From positions 5,084,001 to 5,148,000 of the forward strand of contig NZ_CP139972.1 in assembly GCF_034424315.1 (NCBI RefSeq): a DNA stretch of 64,000 bases. Direction: 5' to 3'. The DNA comes from Chitinophaga sancti (GTDB lineage: Bacteria > Bacteroidota > Bacteroidia > Chitinophagales > Chitinophagaceae). A program made the translations under genes and the position numbers. Shown piece by piece: positions 17,039 to 25,383 of this stretch. How positions within the stretch are numbered: position 1 is the first letter of the stretch; each line of letters opens with the position of its first letter. Under the pieces are notes generated by a model. The model had not been told where the DNA came from. It was given only the letters and a program-made list of their open reading frames with translations, and made no database searches.

Positions 17039-20000
17039 ATGAGAAGCCATGTACTCACCTGGTTATGGCTGTGCTTTGCTATTTACTGTAGTATAGGACC
17101 CAACAGAGCAAGCGCAAACGTTAACCGGCCAATCCTGACTTATTCTGCTGTAAGAGCAGTACAGCAGCAACCCAAAGACACAACGGTGAAGCCTTCCGCT
17201 TCGCCCATAGTGATCACACCTTCTGCCAGCAAACCGGCTGAGGATACGACTAAACCCGCAACGGCCACTCCTGTGACCATTACGCCTAACAGCAATAATC
17301 AGCGCAGTAAAGCAGATACAAACAAACCTGCTGCGGCTGTAATCACACCTGATAATTCAGCGAAGGATAGTACTAAAACAGATACTACCAAACCCGCTGC
17401 AGTAGTAATCACACCTGGTAATTCAGCGAAGGATAGTACTAAAACAGATACTACCAAACCTGCTGCGGCTGTAATCACACCTAATAACCAGGCAAGTGAC
17501 AGTACCCGTAAGGATACAACCAAACCCGCTACTGCAGCGAGTGATAGCGTAAAGAAAAAAGCAGCTGATACATCTGCACTGATCCTCCCTTCAGATAGTA
17601 ATACACTGAAGAAAGAGATCGGTCAATTCACTTTGAGAGGTGTGGTAAAGCAGCCGGGAGGCCAGCCCATCCCGGGTGCACAGGTAGTAAACCTGTCCAC
17701 AAAACAAGGTGTTGCTGCGAATGTAGATGGTACTTTTTCTATCAAGGCTTCTCTGAAAGATACTGTCAAAATATCGGCACCAACATTTGGTGATCAGTCC
17801 ATACCATTGACCAGTAAGGATTCCCTGCCAGTCACATTAACAACAGCCTCTACCGGTAAGAAACAATTGCAGGAAGTGGTGGTAACAGCACTCGGTATAC
17901 AGCGTAATACAAGAGCTGTTGGTTATGCCATTGAAAATGTAAATGGTAATGCCGTGCAGGAAGCAAAAGAAGTGAACTTTGTAAACGCACTGCAAGGTAA
18001 GGTACCCGGCCTGCAAGTCAATTCCAACACAGGTTCCATGGGTGGCTCTACCAAAATCACAATCCGTGGTGTGAAATCTATATTAGGCGATAATAACGCA
18101 TTCATTGTAGTAGATGGAACTCCATTTGTAAATGGGAACAGCAACCAGCCAGGACAGGCAAATGGTGGTGGTGGTTACGACTATGGTTCCTCCATGCAAG
18201 ACATCAACCCTGAGGATATAGATAACATCTCTATCCTGAAAGGTGCTGCTGCTACTGCATTGTATGGTAGTCGCGGTGCAAATGGTGTGATGCTCATCAC
18301 TACCAAAAAACGTCCTGATGTGCCAGGTGGTATTGGTGTAACATATAGCATCAATGCGCAGGCTGACCAGGTATCTGTATTACCGCATTACCAAAATCAA
18401 TATGGTGGTGGTAGTGGTGGCAAGTTTCAAAAATTGTATTACAACGAACACCCGGAAGCTTTCCTGAGTGCATCTGCCGCCACATATGACGATAATGATG
18501 GATTAGGAAGATATGATCTGATGCCGATTTACAAAGCAGATGAATCCTGGGGTCCAAAACTCGAAGGACAGATCATTCGCCCATACTATTCATTCGATAA
18601 AGATAAAGGCAATCCTTACTTCGGTCAGACAACTCCATGGGTAGCGCAACCTAACAATGTGAAGGATTTCTACAGAACGGGGTATACCATCACCAACAAT
18701 ATTGCTATGGCCGGTACGAATGATAAAGGCTATTTCCGCCTCTCTTATGGCAATATGAACCAGGTTTTTGTACTGCCTAATGCAAGTCTGAACAGAAATA
18801 ACATCTCATTCAACGGAGGATATGAAGTAGCAAAAGGCCTGAAGGCATCAGCCTCTATCAACTATACTGCATATGGTGCAAAAGGCAGACCTGGTACAGG
18901 TTTCACCGGTCCTAACCCAACCCTGCAGTTTACCATGTATGGTCAGCGTCAACTGAACCTTGATATGGAAAAGAGATATAAATATGAGGATGGTTCACAG
19001 ATCACCTGGAACCGTACTTCATGGGATGATCCAACACCTTCCTCCAGCAATGGGCCATATTGGAACCGCTATATGGATTATGAAACCGATAGCCGCACCC
19101 GCCTCTTTGGTAATGTGGGCCTTGATTACGAAGCCAGCAAATGGCTCACGATCAGTGGTCGCGTATTCATGGATAGCTACAACGCATTGCAGGAAGAACG
19201 CACCGCAAAAGATTACCTCATAGGTGGATATGTAAAAAGAGTACCTACTACTACAGAGATGAACTACCAGTTGACTGCCAACATGAAATTCGATCTGGGC
19301 AAAGATTTCAAACTGAACACTGTAGTGGGTGGCAATATTATGCATCGTAAAGCAACGGCAACAGGTGGTGCTACAGTAGGAGGTCTCATCATACCGCTGG
19401 TATATAACCTGGCTAACTCTGTGACCCCAGCTGCACCAATCGATGACTATGCCGAAAAACAGATCAACTCAGGATTTGCAACAGCATCACTGGGATATAG
19501 AAACCTGCTGTTCCTGGAGCTGAGTGGCCGTGCAGACTGGAGCTCTACTTTGTTGAGTGAAAACAATCCATATATCTATCCGGCAGCTTCTGCATCCTTT
19601 GTATTCTCCGATCTGCTCAAAGAATGGAAATGGTTGTCATTCGGTAAAGTGCGTGCAAGTATCTCTGCAGTAGGTAATGACACCAATCCATATCAGACCG
19701 ATGATCTCTTCGGGTTCCTTCCCGGCTTTGGCAGCCACCCAATGACACAGGCTACCAGCAGCAAAAATACCCGTGATCTGAAACCTGAGCGTACACAGGA
19801 ATACGAAACCGGTATCGCATTGAAGTTCCTGGATGAACGTGTAGGAATAGACTTTACTTACTATCGCAGAAAAACTACAGACCAGTTACTGGCAATCTCA
19901 GTATCGCCCGCAACTGGTTACGTGACTGCATGGGGCAATGGTGGTGCTGTAGAGAACAAAGGTATTGAAGCCTCTCTAGCCCTGAATCCAATTCGCCTGA

Positions 20001-20800
20001 AGAATGGTTTTCGCTGGGATATCGTAGCGAATATTGCCCGCAATAAGAACAAAGTGTTGAATATGTACATTGATCAGTACAAAACTTCGCTTACCCAGCA
20101 AACAATCGGTACCGATCGTCGTACACAAAGAGTTTCTGTCGTAGGGCAGGTAGGCCAGCCACTGGGTATGATCACTGGTACTGATTATGTGTATAACGAT
20201 AAAGGAGAACGCATCGTAGGTGCGGATGGTAATTACCTGATCTCTGATATCAAAACACTTGGCAACGTCTATCCTGATTACGCTGGCGGTGTGACCAATA
20301 CCTTCTCTTACAAAGGGATCTACCTGTCAGCACTGATCGACTTCCAGCATGGCGGTACTTTCTTCTCCTACACAAATATGTATGGTAAGATCTCTGGTCT
20401 GCTGGATGTGACAGCCGATAATAATGTACGTGAAACTGGTATCATCGCGAAAGGGGTGAAAGAAGATGGAACACCAAACGATGTTGTACTGGATGCGAAT
20501 ACTTACTTTATCAACAACGAAAATAAAACACTCAGCAAAGCGAACATGTACGACGCAAGTTATATCTACCTGCGTGAAGTGAAACTGGGATACAATCTCC
20601 CGGAATCATGGTACAAACGTTTTCACGCACAGAATGCCAGGCTGTCTCTCTATGGCCGTAACTTATGGTTAATGCATAGTAACGCGCCAAACGTAGATCC
20701 GTCAAACATTCTCAACTCAAATTCCAACATTGTGGGCATAGAAGGTGGTGCATTACCATCCATCCGCTCCTTTGGTGTTAACCTCAATGTTTCATTCTAA
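17039..20800 (+). CDS. SusC/RagA-type TonB-linked receptor with repeat-rich N-terminal spacer
   Basis: This 1253-residue receptor is unusually long. A signal peptide (about 1-26) is followed by a Thr/Lys/Pro/Ala-rich region (about 40-190) built of imperfect 21-22-residue repeats ending in KPAA-VITP. Next come a CarboxypepD_reg-like domain (about 195-275, FTLRGVVKQPGGQPIPGAQV), the plug (about 280-420, EVVVTALGIQRNTRAVGYAI, FIVVDGTPF, ALYGSRGANGVMLITTKK) and a beta-barrel ending in VNLNVSF. It would import an oligomer bound by the SusD partner encoded 13 bp downstream. No STN domain is visible, so sigma/FecR signalling is not expected. The spacer sits where the TonB-facing N-terminus enters the periplasm; its role is unknown. 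Confidence 0.94.
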   Translation: MRSHVLTWLWLCFAIYCSIGPNRASANVNRPILTYSAVRAVQQQPKDTTVKPSASPIVITPSASKPAEDTTKPATATPVTITPNSNNQRSKADTNKPAAAVITPDNSAKDSTKTDTTKPAAVVITPGNSAKDSTKTDTTKPAAAVITPNNQASDSTRKDTTKPATAASDSVKKKAADTSALILPSDSNTLKKEIGQFTLRGVVKQPGGQPIPGAQVVNLSTKQGVAANVDGTFSIKASLKDTVKISAPTFGDQSIPLTSKDSLPVTLTTASTGKKQLQEVVVTALGIQRNTRAVGYAIENVNGNAVQEAKEVNFVNALQGKVPGLQVNSNTGSMGGSTKITIRGVKSILGDNNAFIVVDGTPFVNGNSNQPGQANGGGGYDYGSSMQDINPEDIDNISILKGAAATALYGSRGANGVMLITTKKRPDVPGGIGVTYSINAQADQVSVLPHYQNQYGGGSGGKFQKLYYNEHPEAFLSASAATYDDNDGLGRYDLMPIYKADESWGPKLEGQIIRPYYSFDKDKGNPYFGQTTPWVAQPNNVKDFYRTGYTITNNIAMAGTNDKGYFRLSYGNMNQVFVLPNASLNRNNISFNGGYEVAKGLKASASINYTAYGAKGRPGTGFTGPNPTLQFTMYGQRQLNLDMEKRYKYEDGSQITWNRTSWDDPTPSSSNGPYWNRYMDYETDSRTRLFGNVGLDYEASKWLTISGRVFMDSYNALQEERTAKDYLIGGYVKRVPTTTEMNYQLTANMKFDLGKDFKLNTVVGGNIMHRKATATGGATVGGLIIPLVYNLANSVTPAAPIDDYAEKQINSGFATASLGYRNLLFLELSGRADWSSTLLSENNPYIYPAASASFVFSDLLKEWKWLSFGKVRASISAVGNDTNPYQTDDLFGFLPGFGSHPMTQATSSKNTRDLKPERTQEYETGIALKFLDERVGIDFTYYRRKTTDQLLAISVSPATGYVTAWGNGGAVENKGIEASLALNPIRLKNGFRWDIVANIARNKNKVLNMYIDQYKTSLTQQTIGTDRRTQRVSVVGQVGQPLGMITGTDYVYNDKGERIVGADGNYLISDIKTLGNVYPDYAGGVTNTFSYKGIYLSALIDFQHGGTFFSYTNMYGKISGLLDVTADNNVRETGIIAKGVKEDGTPNDVVLDANTYFINNENKTLSKANMYDASYIYLREVKLGYNLPESWYKRFHAQNARLSLYGRNLWLMHSNAPNVDPSNILNSNSNIVGIEGGALPSIRSFGVNLNVSF
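17287..17535 (+). repeat. 66-bp tandem repeats inside the susC gene
   Basis: Two adjacent 66-bp units (17350-17415 and 17416-17481) differ at only about five positions. A 63-bp degenerate unit precedes them (17287-17349) and another partial unit follows. In protein they encode about 22 residues of the type NSAKDSTKTDTTKPAA-VITP. The close identity of the middle units suggests recent duplication and possible copy-number variation between strains. Confidence 0.9.
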
Positions 20801-20813
20801 AAAGTGAATCAAA

Positions 20814-22271
20814 ATGCTTAACCGTATCATCAAATATAGCTTGCTGTTTGCCTTTGTGGGGCTGATTATGGCCGGATGTAAAAAGCTGGACAGCATCAAT
20901 CACGATCCAACTAAACCAACAACAACAGAACCTCAGTACCAGCTTACCGCTGCCGAAAAAACAGTGATGGATATGTTGTATAGCACATTGCAGAATGGCT
21001 ATATCGGCATGCACTATGCACAGTTCTGGTCCGGCAACACAAGAGTAGCTGACAGCCAGTATTCACTGGATGAAGGTAATAATGGTACGATGTGGACTAC
21101 GCTGTATTCAGCTATCCATAACCTGAACTATATTCCGGCATTGAATGCAAACAAACCCAATGTAGCAGCACAGAATCAAAATGCCATCGCTGGTATTCTG
21201 AAAGTCTGGATCATGCAGATCCTGACAGATACTTATGTGAATGTACCATATACACAGGCCGTAAATGTGGAGCAATATATCACGCCCGCATTTGACGATG
21301 CCAAAACTATTTATAGCCAACTGGCAGATTCGCTGTCAGCTAGTATTAATGCACTCGATCCGGCGCAGCCTACTTTCGATGATGCTGATATCATCTTCAA
21401 AGGTGATGTAGCTAAATGGAAAACATTAGGTCATAGCCTGATGCTGCGCCTCGCCATCCGTATGGCAGATGCTGACAATGCAAAAGCAAAAAGCCTGATA
21501 GAATCCCACTACCAGGGGGCCATGACCAGCAATGCGGACAATGCAGAATTTACTTACCTGGGTGTGGATCCAAACAGGTATCCAATGGATGAAACCAACA
21601 GGAAGATCACCGATTTCTTTGTGTCTACCACACTGGTTGACTACATGAGAGCAACCAATGACCCAAGATTGAGTATTTACGCAAGACCCGTAGTAGGAAT
21701 TGCGCCAGACACAATTTTCGGTATGCCTTATGGTATGAGCACAACAGCTGCAAATCGTCCTTTGGCAGCCTCTTATCCAGGTACTAAGATCTATGGCGCT
21801 GATATGAAGGGCATCCTGATGACTTATTCAGAAGTAGCCTTTACACTGGCAGAAGCAGCGGCAAAAGGATATGCTGTAGGTAATGATGCCGCCACTTATT
21901 ATGAGGCGGGTGTACGTGCCTCTATGAAATATTGGGGTATCACTGATGGGGTAGATGAATACCTGGCTACAGTGCCTTATACGGGTGGTGAATGGAAGAA
22001 TGTGATCGGTACTCAAAAATGGCTGTCATTGTATCCACAGGGCTTCCAGGCATGGTTCGAAAGGATCCGCCTGAACTTTGCAAAACCAGATGGATCAGCG
22101 CTGTTCATTGCACCAGTATCCGGATCACTGGATCAGCATGTAACGCTGGTACCTTACAGGCTTACCTATCCAATTGCTGAATCCAATGCCAACAATGTGA
22201 ACTTCACAGCTGCGGGCAGCGCGATTGGTGGTGATAACAAGGGTACTAAAAACTGGTGGATTACTTACTAA
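20814..22271 (+). CDS. SusD/RagB family nutrient-binding lipoprotein
   Basis: This 485-residue surface lipoprotein has the lipobox LIMAGC (Cys22) followed by KKLDSINHDPTKPT, the usual SusD start. TPR-type helices follow, with QFWSGNTRVADSQYSLDEG, VWIMQILTDTYVNVPYTQAV and LTYSEVAFTLAEAAAKGY. The pattern is that of the SusD-like subgroup PF12771. SusD forms the lid over the SusC barrel and captures substrate, and the matching susC gene ends 13 bp upstream. A strong terminator follows, so the pair forms a two-gene operon. No glycosidase or peptidase is adjacent, and the substrate remains open. Confidence 0.94.
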   Translation: MLNRIIKYSLLFAFVGLIMAGCKKLDSINHDPTKPTTTEPQYQLTAAEKTVMDMLYSTLQNGYIGMHYAQFWSGNTRVADSQYSLDEGNNGTMWTTLYSAIHNLNYIPALNANKPNVAAQNQNAIAGILKVWIMQILTDTYVNVPYTQAVNVEQYITPAFDDAKTIYSQLADSLSASINALDPAQPTFDDADIIFKGDVAKWKTLGHSLMLRLAIRMADADNAKAKSLIESHYQGAMTSNADNAEFTYLGVDPNRYPMDETNRKITDFFVSTTLVDYMRATNDPRLSIYARPVVGIAPDTIFGMPYGMSTTAANRPLAASYPGTKIYGADMKGILMTYSEVAFTLAEAAAKGYAVGNDAATYYEAGVRASMKYWGITDGVDEYLATVPYTGGEWKNVIGTQKWLSLYPQGFQAWFERIRLNFAKPDGSALFIAPVSGSLDQHVTLVPYRLTYPIAESNANNVNFTAAGSAIGGDNKGTKNWWITY

Positions 22272-22295
22272 CACAACTATCACTTATAAAACCCG

Positions 22296-22327
22296 GCCGG
22301 CCTGCTCTCTAGCAGACCGGCTTTTTT
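22296..22327 (+). terminator. Terminator of the susCD operon
   Basis: Arms 22296-22306 and 22311-22321 pair over ten of eleven positions around a CTCT loop, followed by six T. It lies 25 bp after the susD stop. Confidence 0.9.
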
Positions 22328-22377
22328 ATGCCTGTATTTCTTATTTTTACTATTCAACCTATTATGTAAATTATTAT

Positions 22378-23100
22378 ATGCGCACAAAAATTTGCCTGCT
22401 GGCACTATGCCTGCTAATGGGCGGTCTACAACTTTCCGCACAGGAACTTACCCAGGGCTATAGCCACTGGTATACTTATTTTGGTACTGCACAGATTAAC
22501 CAGAAATGGGCGGTTGCTTATGATTTTCAGGCGAGGATCCGGAACGGGATTAGTGCAAAGGGGCAGATCCTGAACAGGGCAGGGCTGCAATATACCCCTG
22601 GCAAAAATGCAAGCTATTTGCTGGGATATTCGTTTATTACCACCTATAGCGATGGGGCTGATCAGTATTTTCCGGAGCATCGTATTTATCAGCAATTCAT
22701 TTATAAGAATAGCACACGGGCTTTCAATATGACGCATCGTGTTCGATTTGAGGAGCGCTGGGTAGGGGCGAAGGTAGCGGGTTCAAAGGATGTGCAACAT
22801 TGGAAATACGGGCATCGTTTGCGGTATTTTAATCGTACACAGTTCCCGATTCGCAAGGCGGAGAAGACAACGCCTTTTTATTTTGCTTTGCAAAATGAAG
22901 TTTTCATGAATGTATTGAATAGTGAGATCAATGATAAATTCGTAGATCAAAACCGGTTTCTCATTGCGCAGGGCTACGCCGTAAAAGCAAACTTAAAGGT
23001 TGAAGCGGGCTACATGAATCACTTCGTTCAACCCGCGTCAGGCAATAATTCCATGACGCATATTCTTCACCTCGCAGTATTCCACAACTTTGATTTATAA
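22378..23100 (+). CDS. DUF2490 family secreted protein
   Basis: This 240-residue protein has a signal peptide (MRTKICLLALCLLMGGLQLS, cleaved near A21-Q22). The mature part looks like a small outer-membrane beta-barrel of the DUF2490 type, with alternating aromatic strands such as YSHWYTYFGTAQINQKWAVA, FNMTHRVRFEERWVG and WKYGHRLRYFNRTQFP, and a final strand THILHLAVFHNFDL ending in a hydrophobic residue. The frame is open further upstream through the susCD terminator, but ATG at 22378 gives the signal peptide and is chosen. Function is unknown. It lies after the terminator of the susCD operon and is probably separately expressed. Confidence 0.85.
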   Translation: MRTKICLLALCLLMGGLQLSAQELTQGYSHWYTYFGTAQINQKWAVAYDFQARIRNGISAKGQILNRAGLQYTPGKNASYLLGYSFITTYSDGADQYFPEHRIYQQFIYKNSTRAFNMTHRVRFEERWVGAKVAGSKDVQHWKYGHRLRYFNRTQFPIRKAEKTTPFYFALQNEVFMNVLNSEINDKFVDQNRFLIAQGYAVKANLKVEAGYMNHFVQPASGNNSMTHILHLAVFHNFDL

Positions 23101-23105
23101 AAACC

Positions 23106-23139
23106 GCTCGATGGAGTAAGGCACCTTGCTCAATCGAGC
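23106..23139 (+). other. Inverted repeat after the DUF2490 gene
   Basis: GCTCGAT (23106-23112) and ATCGAGC (23133-23139) form a 7-bp stem with a 20-nt loop directly before the main terminator. Confidence 0.35.
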
Positions 23140-23146
23140 ACCCCGT

Positions 23147-23187
23147 AAAACAAATCGGGCGATCCAATGGACCGCCCGATTTGTTTT
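23147..23187. terminator. Strong bidirectional terminator
   Basis: A perfect 15-bp stem (23147-23161 with 23173-23187) has A/T-rich ends on both sides. It separates the converging DUF2490 gene and YcxB-like gene. Confidence 0.9.
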
Positions 23188-23200
23188 GCAACTATATAAA

Positions 23201-23680
23201 TTAGTTTATTTTATTCTTCGCTAACCGCTCAAACTCCCGCTGCTCCAAATCTGTCTTAAATGCACTCGTCGGCACCAAAAAAAAGTCTTTCTTCCCCTTA
23301 TACAAAAAGAAAAATTTCTTCGTCTTCATCACCTGCGTAAACACCTGCCAGCTCAACACCTTCTCCACATCACTATTCCTCGTTGCAATCACAATCCCTT
23401 CCTCAGAATAATTCAACCTGATATCATCCTGGAAAGTCGCCGCATTATTATAAATCGACACCGGCAGCATATACCAAAACACCAGGCCAATCAACACCGA
23501 CATCCCTACAATTCCTATCAGCGCACCAAAAGTTACCAACTGATATGCAAACCCACACAAAGTAAACACCAGCAGTATAAAAAGCGTGTTCTTAAAAACT
23601 TTGATTTCTCCCCGCTGCAGGAAATGATAGCGCAATGCATGCAACACCTCCTCCTTATTGTAACTAAACTCCAAATGCAT
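23201..23680 (-). CDS. YcxB-like membrane protein
   Basis: This 159-residue protein has the YcxB pattern. A short cytoplasmic start (MHLEFSYNKEEVLHALRYHF) is followed by two hydrophobic segments (about 30-48 and 52-72, TLFILLVFTLCGFAYQLV and IGIVGMSVLIGLVFWYMLP). A beta-rich cytoplasmic domain ends in FFLYKGKKDFFLVPTSAF, a motif typical of the family. Its function is not established; such proteins are small inner-membrane proteins found across Bacteria. The gene downstream of it is convergent. The Lys-rich secreted protein gene lies 21 bp upstream on the same strand, so the two may be co-transcribed. Confidence 0.8.
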   Translation of the reverse strand: MHLEFSYNKEEVLHALRYHFLQRGEIKVFKNTLFILLVFTLCGFAYQLVTFGALIGIVGMSVLIGLVFWYMLPVSIYNNAATFQDDIRLNYSEEGIVIATRNSDVEKVLSWQVFTQVMKTKKFFFLYKGKKDFFLVPTSAFKTDLEQREFERLAKNKIN

Positions 23681-23701
23681 TATGGCAAGGCAGACATTTT
23701 G

Positions 23702-24265
23702 TTATTTAACGACTGGAATGGAAATCTGGCTTTCCATATCATCCCTGGTACTTACCGGCGCATATTTTTTATGACTGGCCACAGACGCTTTCTTAGGCGT
23801 ACCATCAGTCAGATCATCTTCGCTCAGACCAGGGAAATTATTCTTGATAAACTGAAAATACTGTTGTAAAGTCCTGGCATCCACTTTAAAAGGAAATGCA
23901 GGCTCCTCGGCTACCGCTTTCAGGTCGCTCGTATTTATACGGCTTCCGTTCTGCAGATACCATTTATATAAATCCACGATCCCCTTCTTCAAATCCTCCT
24001 CATACATCTTATCGCCATCCTGATCCTTCGGTAACATCCATACATACTCCTCCACGCGGGTAGCACGTGCAGTAGTTTTTGTTACGGTAGTAGCTTTATC
24101 ATCGCAGTTAGCAGACTTACATTTTTCCTTATCTCCCTTATCGCCTTCTTTGTCTTTCTTTTTTTCCTCGTACCAGGTTTTATCCAGCTTTCTCTTTCCG
24201 CTAATGGCGCTCGCTGATGATACTGTGGCACAACCTACCAACAGCAGGAACAGCAGCTTTTTCAT
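23702..24265 (-). CDS. Secreted Lys/Glu/Asp-rich protein of unknown function
   Basis: This 187-residue protein has a signal peptide (MKKLLFLLLVGCATVSSASA). A highly charged segment follows (about 22-60) with KKKDKEGDKGDKEK, two cysteines (in KCKSANCDD) and a threonine-rich stretch. A more ordered part (about 70-160) contains KDQDGDKMYEEDL and VDARTLQQYFQFIKNNFPGL. The DQDGD stretch resembles a calcium loop but lacks the acidic twelfth position, so no calcium site is claimed. ATG at 24265 is preferred over the longer frame from 24355 because it gives the signal peptide. I do not recognise the family. It is followed 21 bp later by the YcxB-like gene. Confidence 0.75.
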   Translation of the reverse strand: MKKLLFLLLVGCATVSSASAISGKRKLDKTWYEEKKKDKEGDKGDKEKCKSANCDDKATTVTKTTARATRVEEYVWMLPKDQDGDKMYEEDLKKGIVDLYKWYLQNGSRINTSDLKAVAEEPAFPFKVDARTLQQYFQFIKNNFPGLSEDDLTDGTPKKASVASHKKYAPVSTRDDMESQISIPVVK

Positions 24266-24372
24266 AGTGTAAATTATTTGTAAGTCTAAAAATACAAAAT
24301 CCCGGTCAAAAAAAGGAAACTGTTTTTGCCCGAGCCTGCTATTTAGGTCTGCCAAATGGCAAAAAATCCCGG

Positions 24373-24407
24373 CAAAAAAACAAAAGCAATGGATAAACCA
24401 TTGCTTT
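24373..24407 (-). terminator. Leftward intrinsic terminator with no large gene behind it
   Basis: A perfect 10-bp stem (24383-24392 with 24398-24407, 5-nt loop) is followed on the minus strand by a T-rich tract. It sits about 110 bp upstream of the secreted protein gene. The only upstream candidate on that strand is the 37-codon frame at 24419-24532. Confidence 0.75.
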
Positions 24408-24418
24408 CGAGAGTCATT

Positions 24419-24532
24419 TTACATTGCATGAAGATTCACGCCTGTAGTAATCAATTGGTTTTTCATAGGACAGTAACCATAATAAAAATTAATACAATAA
24501 CAAATATAATAAATATCTATAGTAATGGTCAT
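24419..24532 (-). CDS. Possible 37-residue small ORF just before a terminator
   Basis: On the minus strand ATG at 24532 opens 37 codons to TAA at 24421-24419, which lies 12 bp before the terminator stem. The peptide is rich in Tyr, Ile and Cys (MTITIDIYYICYCINFYYG, continuing CPMKNQLITTG). The terminator fits a real transcript, but the region is AT-rich, no promoter box was found, and the frame could be chance. Confidence 0.25.
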   Translation of the reverse strand: MTITIDIYYICYCINFYYGYCPMKNQLITTGVNLHAM

Positions 24533-24856
24533 ACCACCATAAATATTTGAAATAGTTCAATTTATTAGATCAATCTTAATAAAATGTATAAAAAATTAAT
24601 GGATTTATAGTAAATCCAAAATGAGAGTTTTTACGAATATATAGGAAATGCCAACTAAGAGGGAATCCTCACTACAACTGAAATTTCAAACAAATTATCA
24701 GAGAATTACCAGAATGATATTGTGTAGCGCGAACTAAGAGACAAAAAAACCTATACTGAATATATAAATATGCCTTTGAGAGATCGGGGCCTATTGGGAA
24801 AACTATGCGGTAGAATTAGGGAAAAAATAGTAAAACAGAACTTAGAGAAAATAGTA

Positions 24857-24923
24857 AGGGCACCTGGAAAGGCGCCCTCAATTTGTTACTATCCTATGAA
24901 AACCCTATTTGAATACAAATGTA
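24857..24923 (-). ncRNA. Possible short leftward transcription unit (box plus hairpin)
   Basis: On the minus strand TACATTTG (24923-24916, TAnnTTTG type) is followed about 40 bp later by a hairpin (24857-24878; AGGGC with GCCCT, extended by two or three pairs). The sequence ATTCAAAT next to the box and the spacing to the hairpin match the element upstream of the sigma gene at 4449-4505. The T-run after the hairpin is weak, so whether it is transcribed is uncertain. Confidence 0.3.
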
Positions 24924-25350
24924 AGGGCATGTTATTTTTCTTTAAAATTTTCCGGCCACAATAACAAATCATTAACAAAGGCGCTGTACGCTAAACACTG
25001 AGAATGAGGCCGGTAGCCCGTTTCAAGGGGCATTTCGGTAGTAGGAAATTTACATTTTTAAATCCGGCTGAAAAGGCCTCTGCTATTGAGTTTCAGTACA
25101 AACTGGCATAGTTATCCAGGATACTAATTCAACTTTTTCGTAATTTGCTTGTTTTTACTGCTCAAAAAATATATTTTTATTTTATATGATAAAAAATAAC
25201 TTTTTGGCTGGTTAATCCGTTACACCTGCGTGAATGGCCCAAAGATTGCAGACTGTTACATAGATGGGGGGTCGAAATCATTTTGTTTTCTATAAAAAAT
25301 AGCTCACATGCATATTTAACTAAGACTGTGACTTATTACCAAAAAATTTA

Positions 25351-25358
25351 TACTTTTG
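25351..25358 (+). promoter_or_regulatory. -7 box of the GGGPS gene
   Basis: TACTTTTG matches TAnnTTTG and lies 26 bp upstream of the ATG. The -33 position holds TGTG instead of TTTG. Confidence 0.55.
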
Positions 25359-25383
25359 CGACAACCGGAACAATGCTATTTTG

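Larger units (their letters stand above)
24408..25350. other. AT-rich intergenic region
   Basis: About 940 bp of AT-rich DNA lie between the leftward terminator and the GGGPS promoter. They contain a leftward hairpin element (24857-24923, separate entry), a 64-codon plus-strand frame (24770-24964) that overlaps the hairpin and looks non-coding, and two AACTAAGAG copies (near 24654 and 24733). No gene is recognisable. Confidence 0.5.

Noticed and set aside
23885..24100. EF-hand-like DQDGD stretch in the secreted Lys-rich protein
   Set aside because: The twelfth loop position is Leu rather than Glu/Asp and no second hand is present.
24356..24550. 64-codon plus-strand frame
   Set aside because: It covers the leftward terminator and has low-complexity AT-driven composition.
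24770..24964. 64-codon plus-strand frame in the AT-rich gap
   Set aside because: It runs through the 24857-24878 hairpin, shows no domain or promoter, and AT-rich DNA of this length can hold such a frame by chance.
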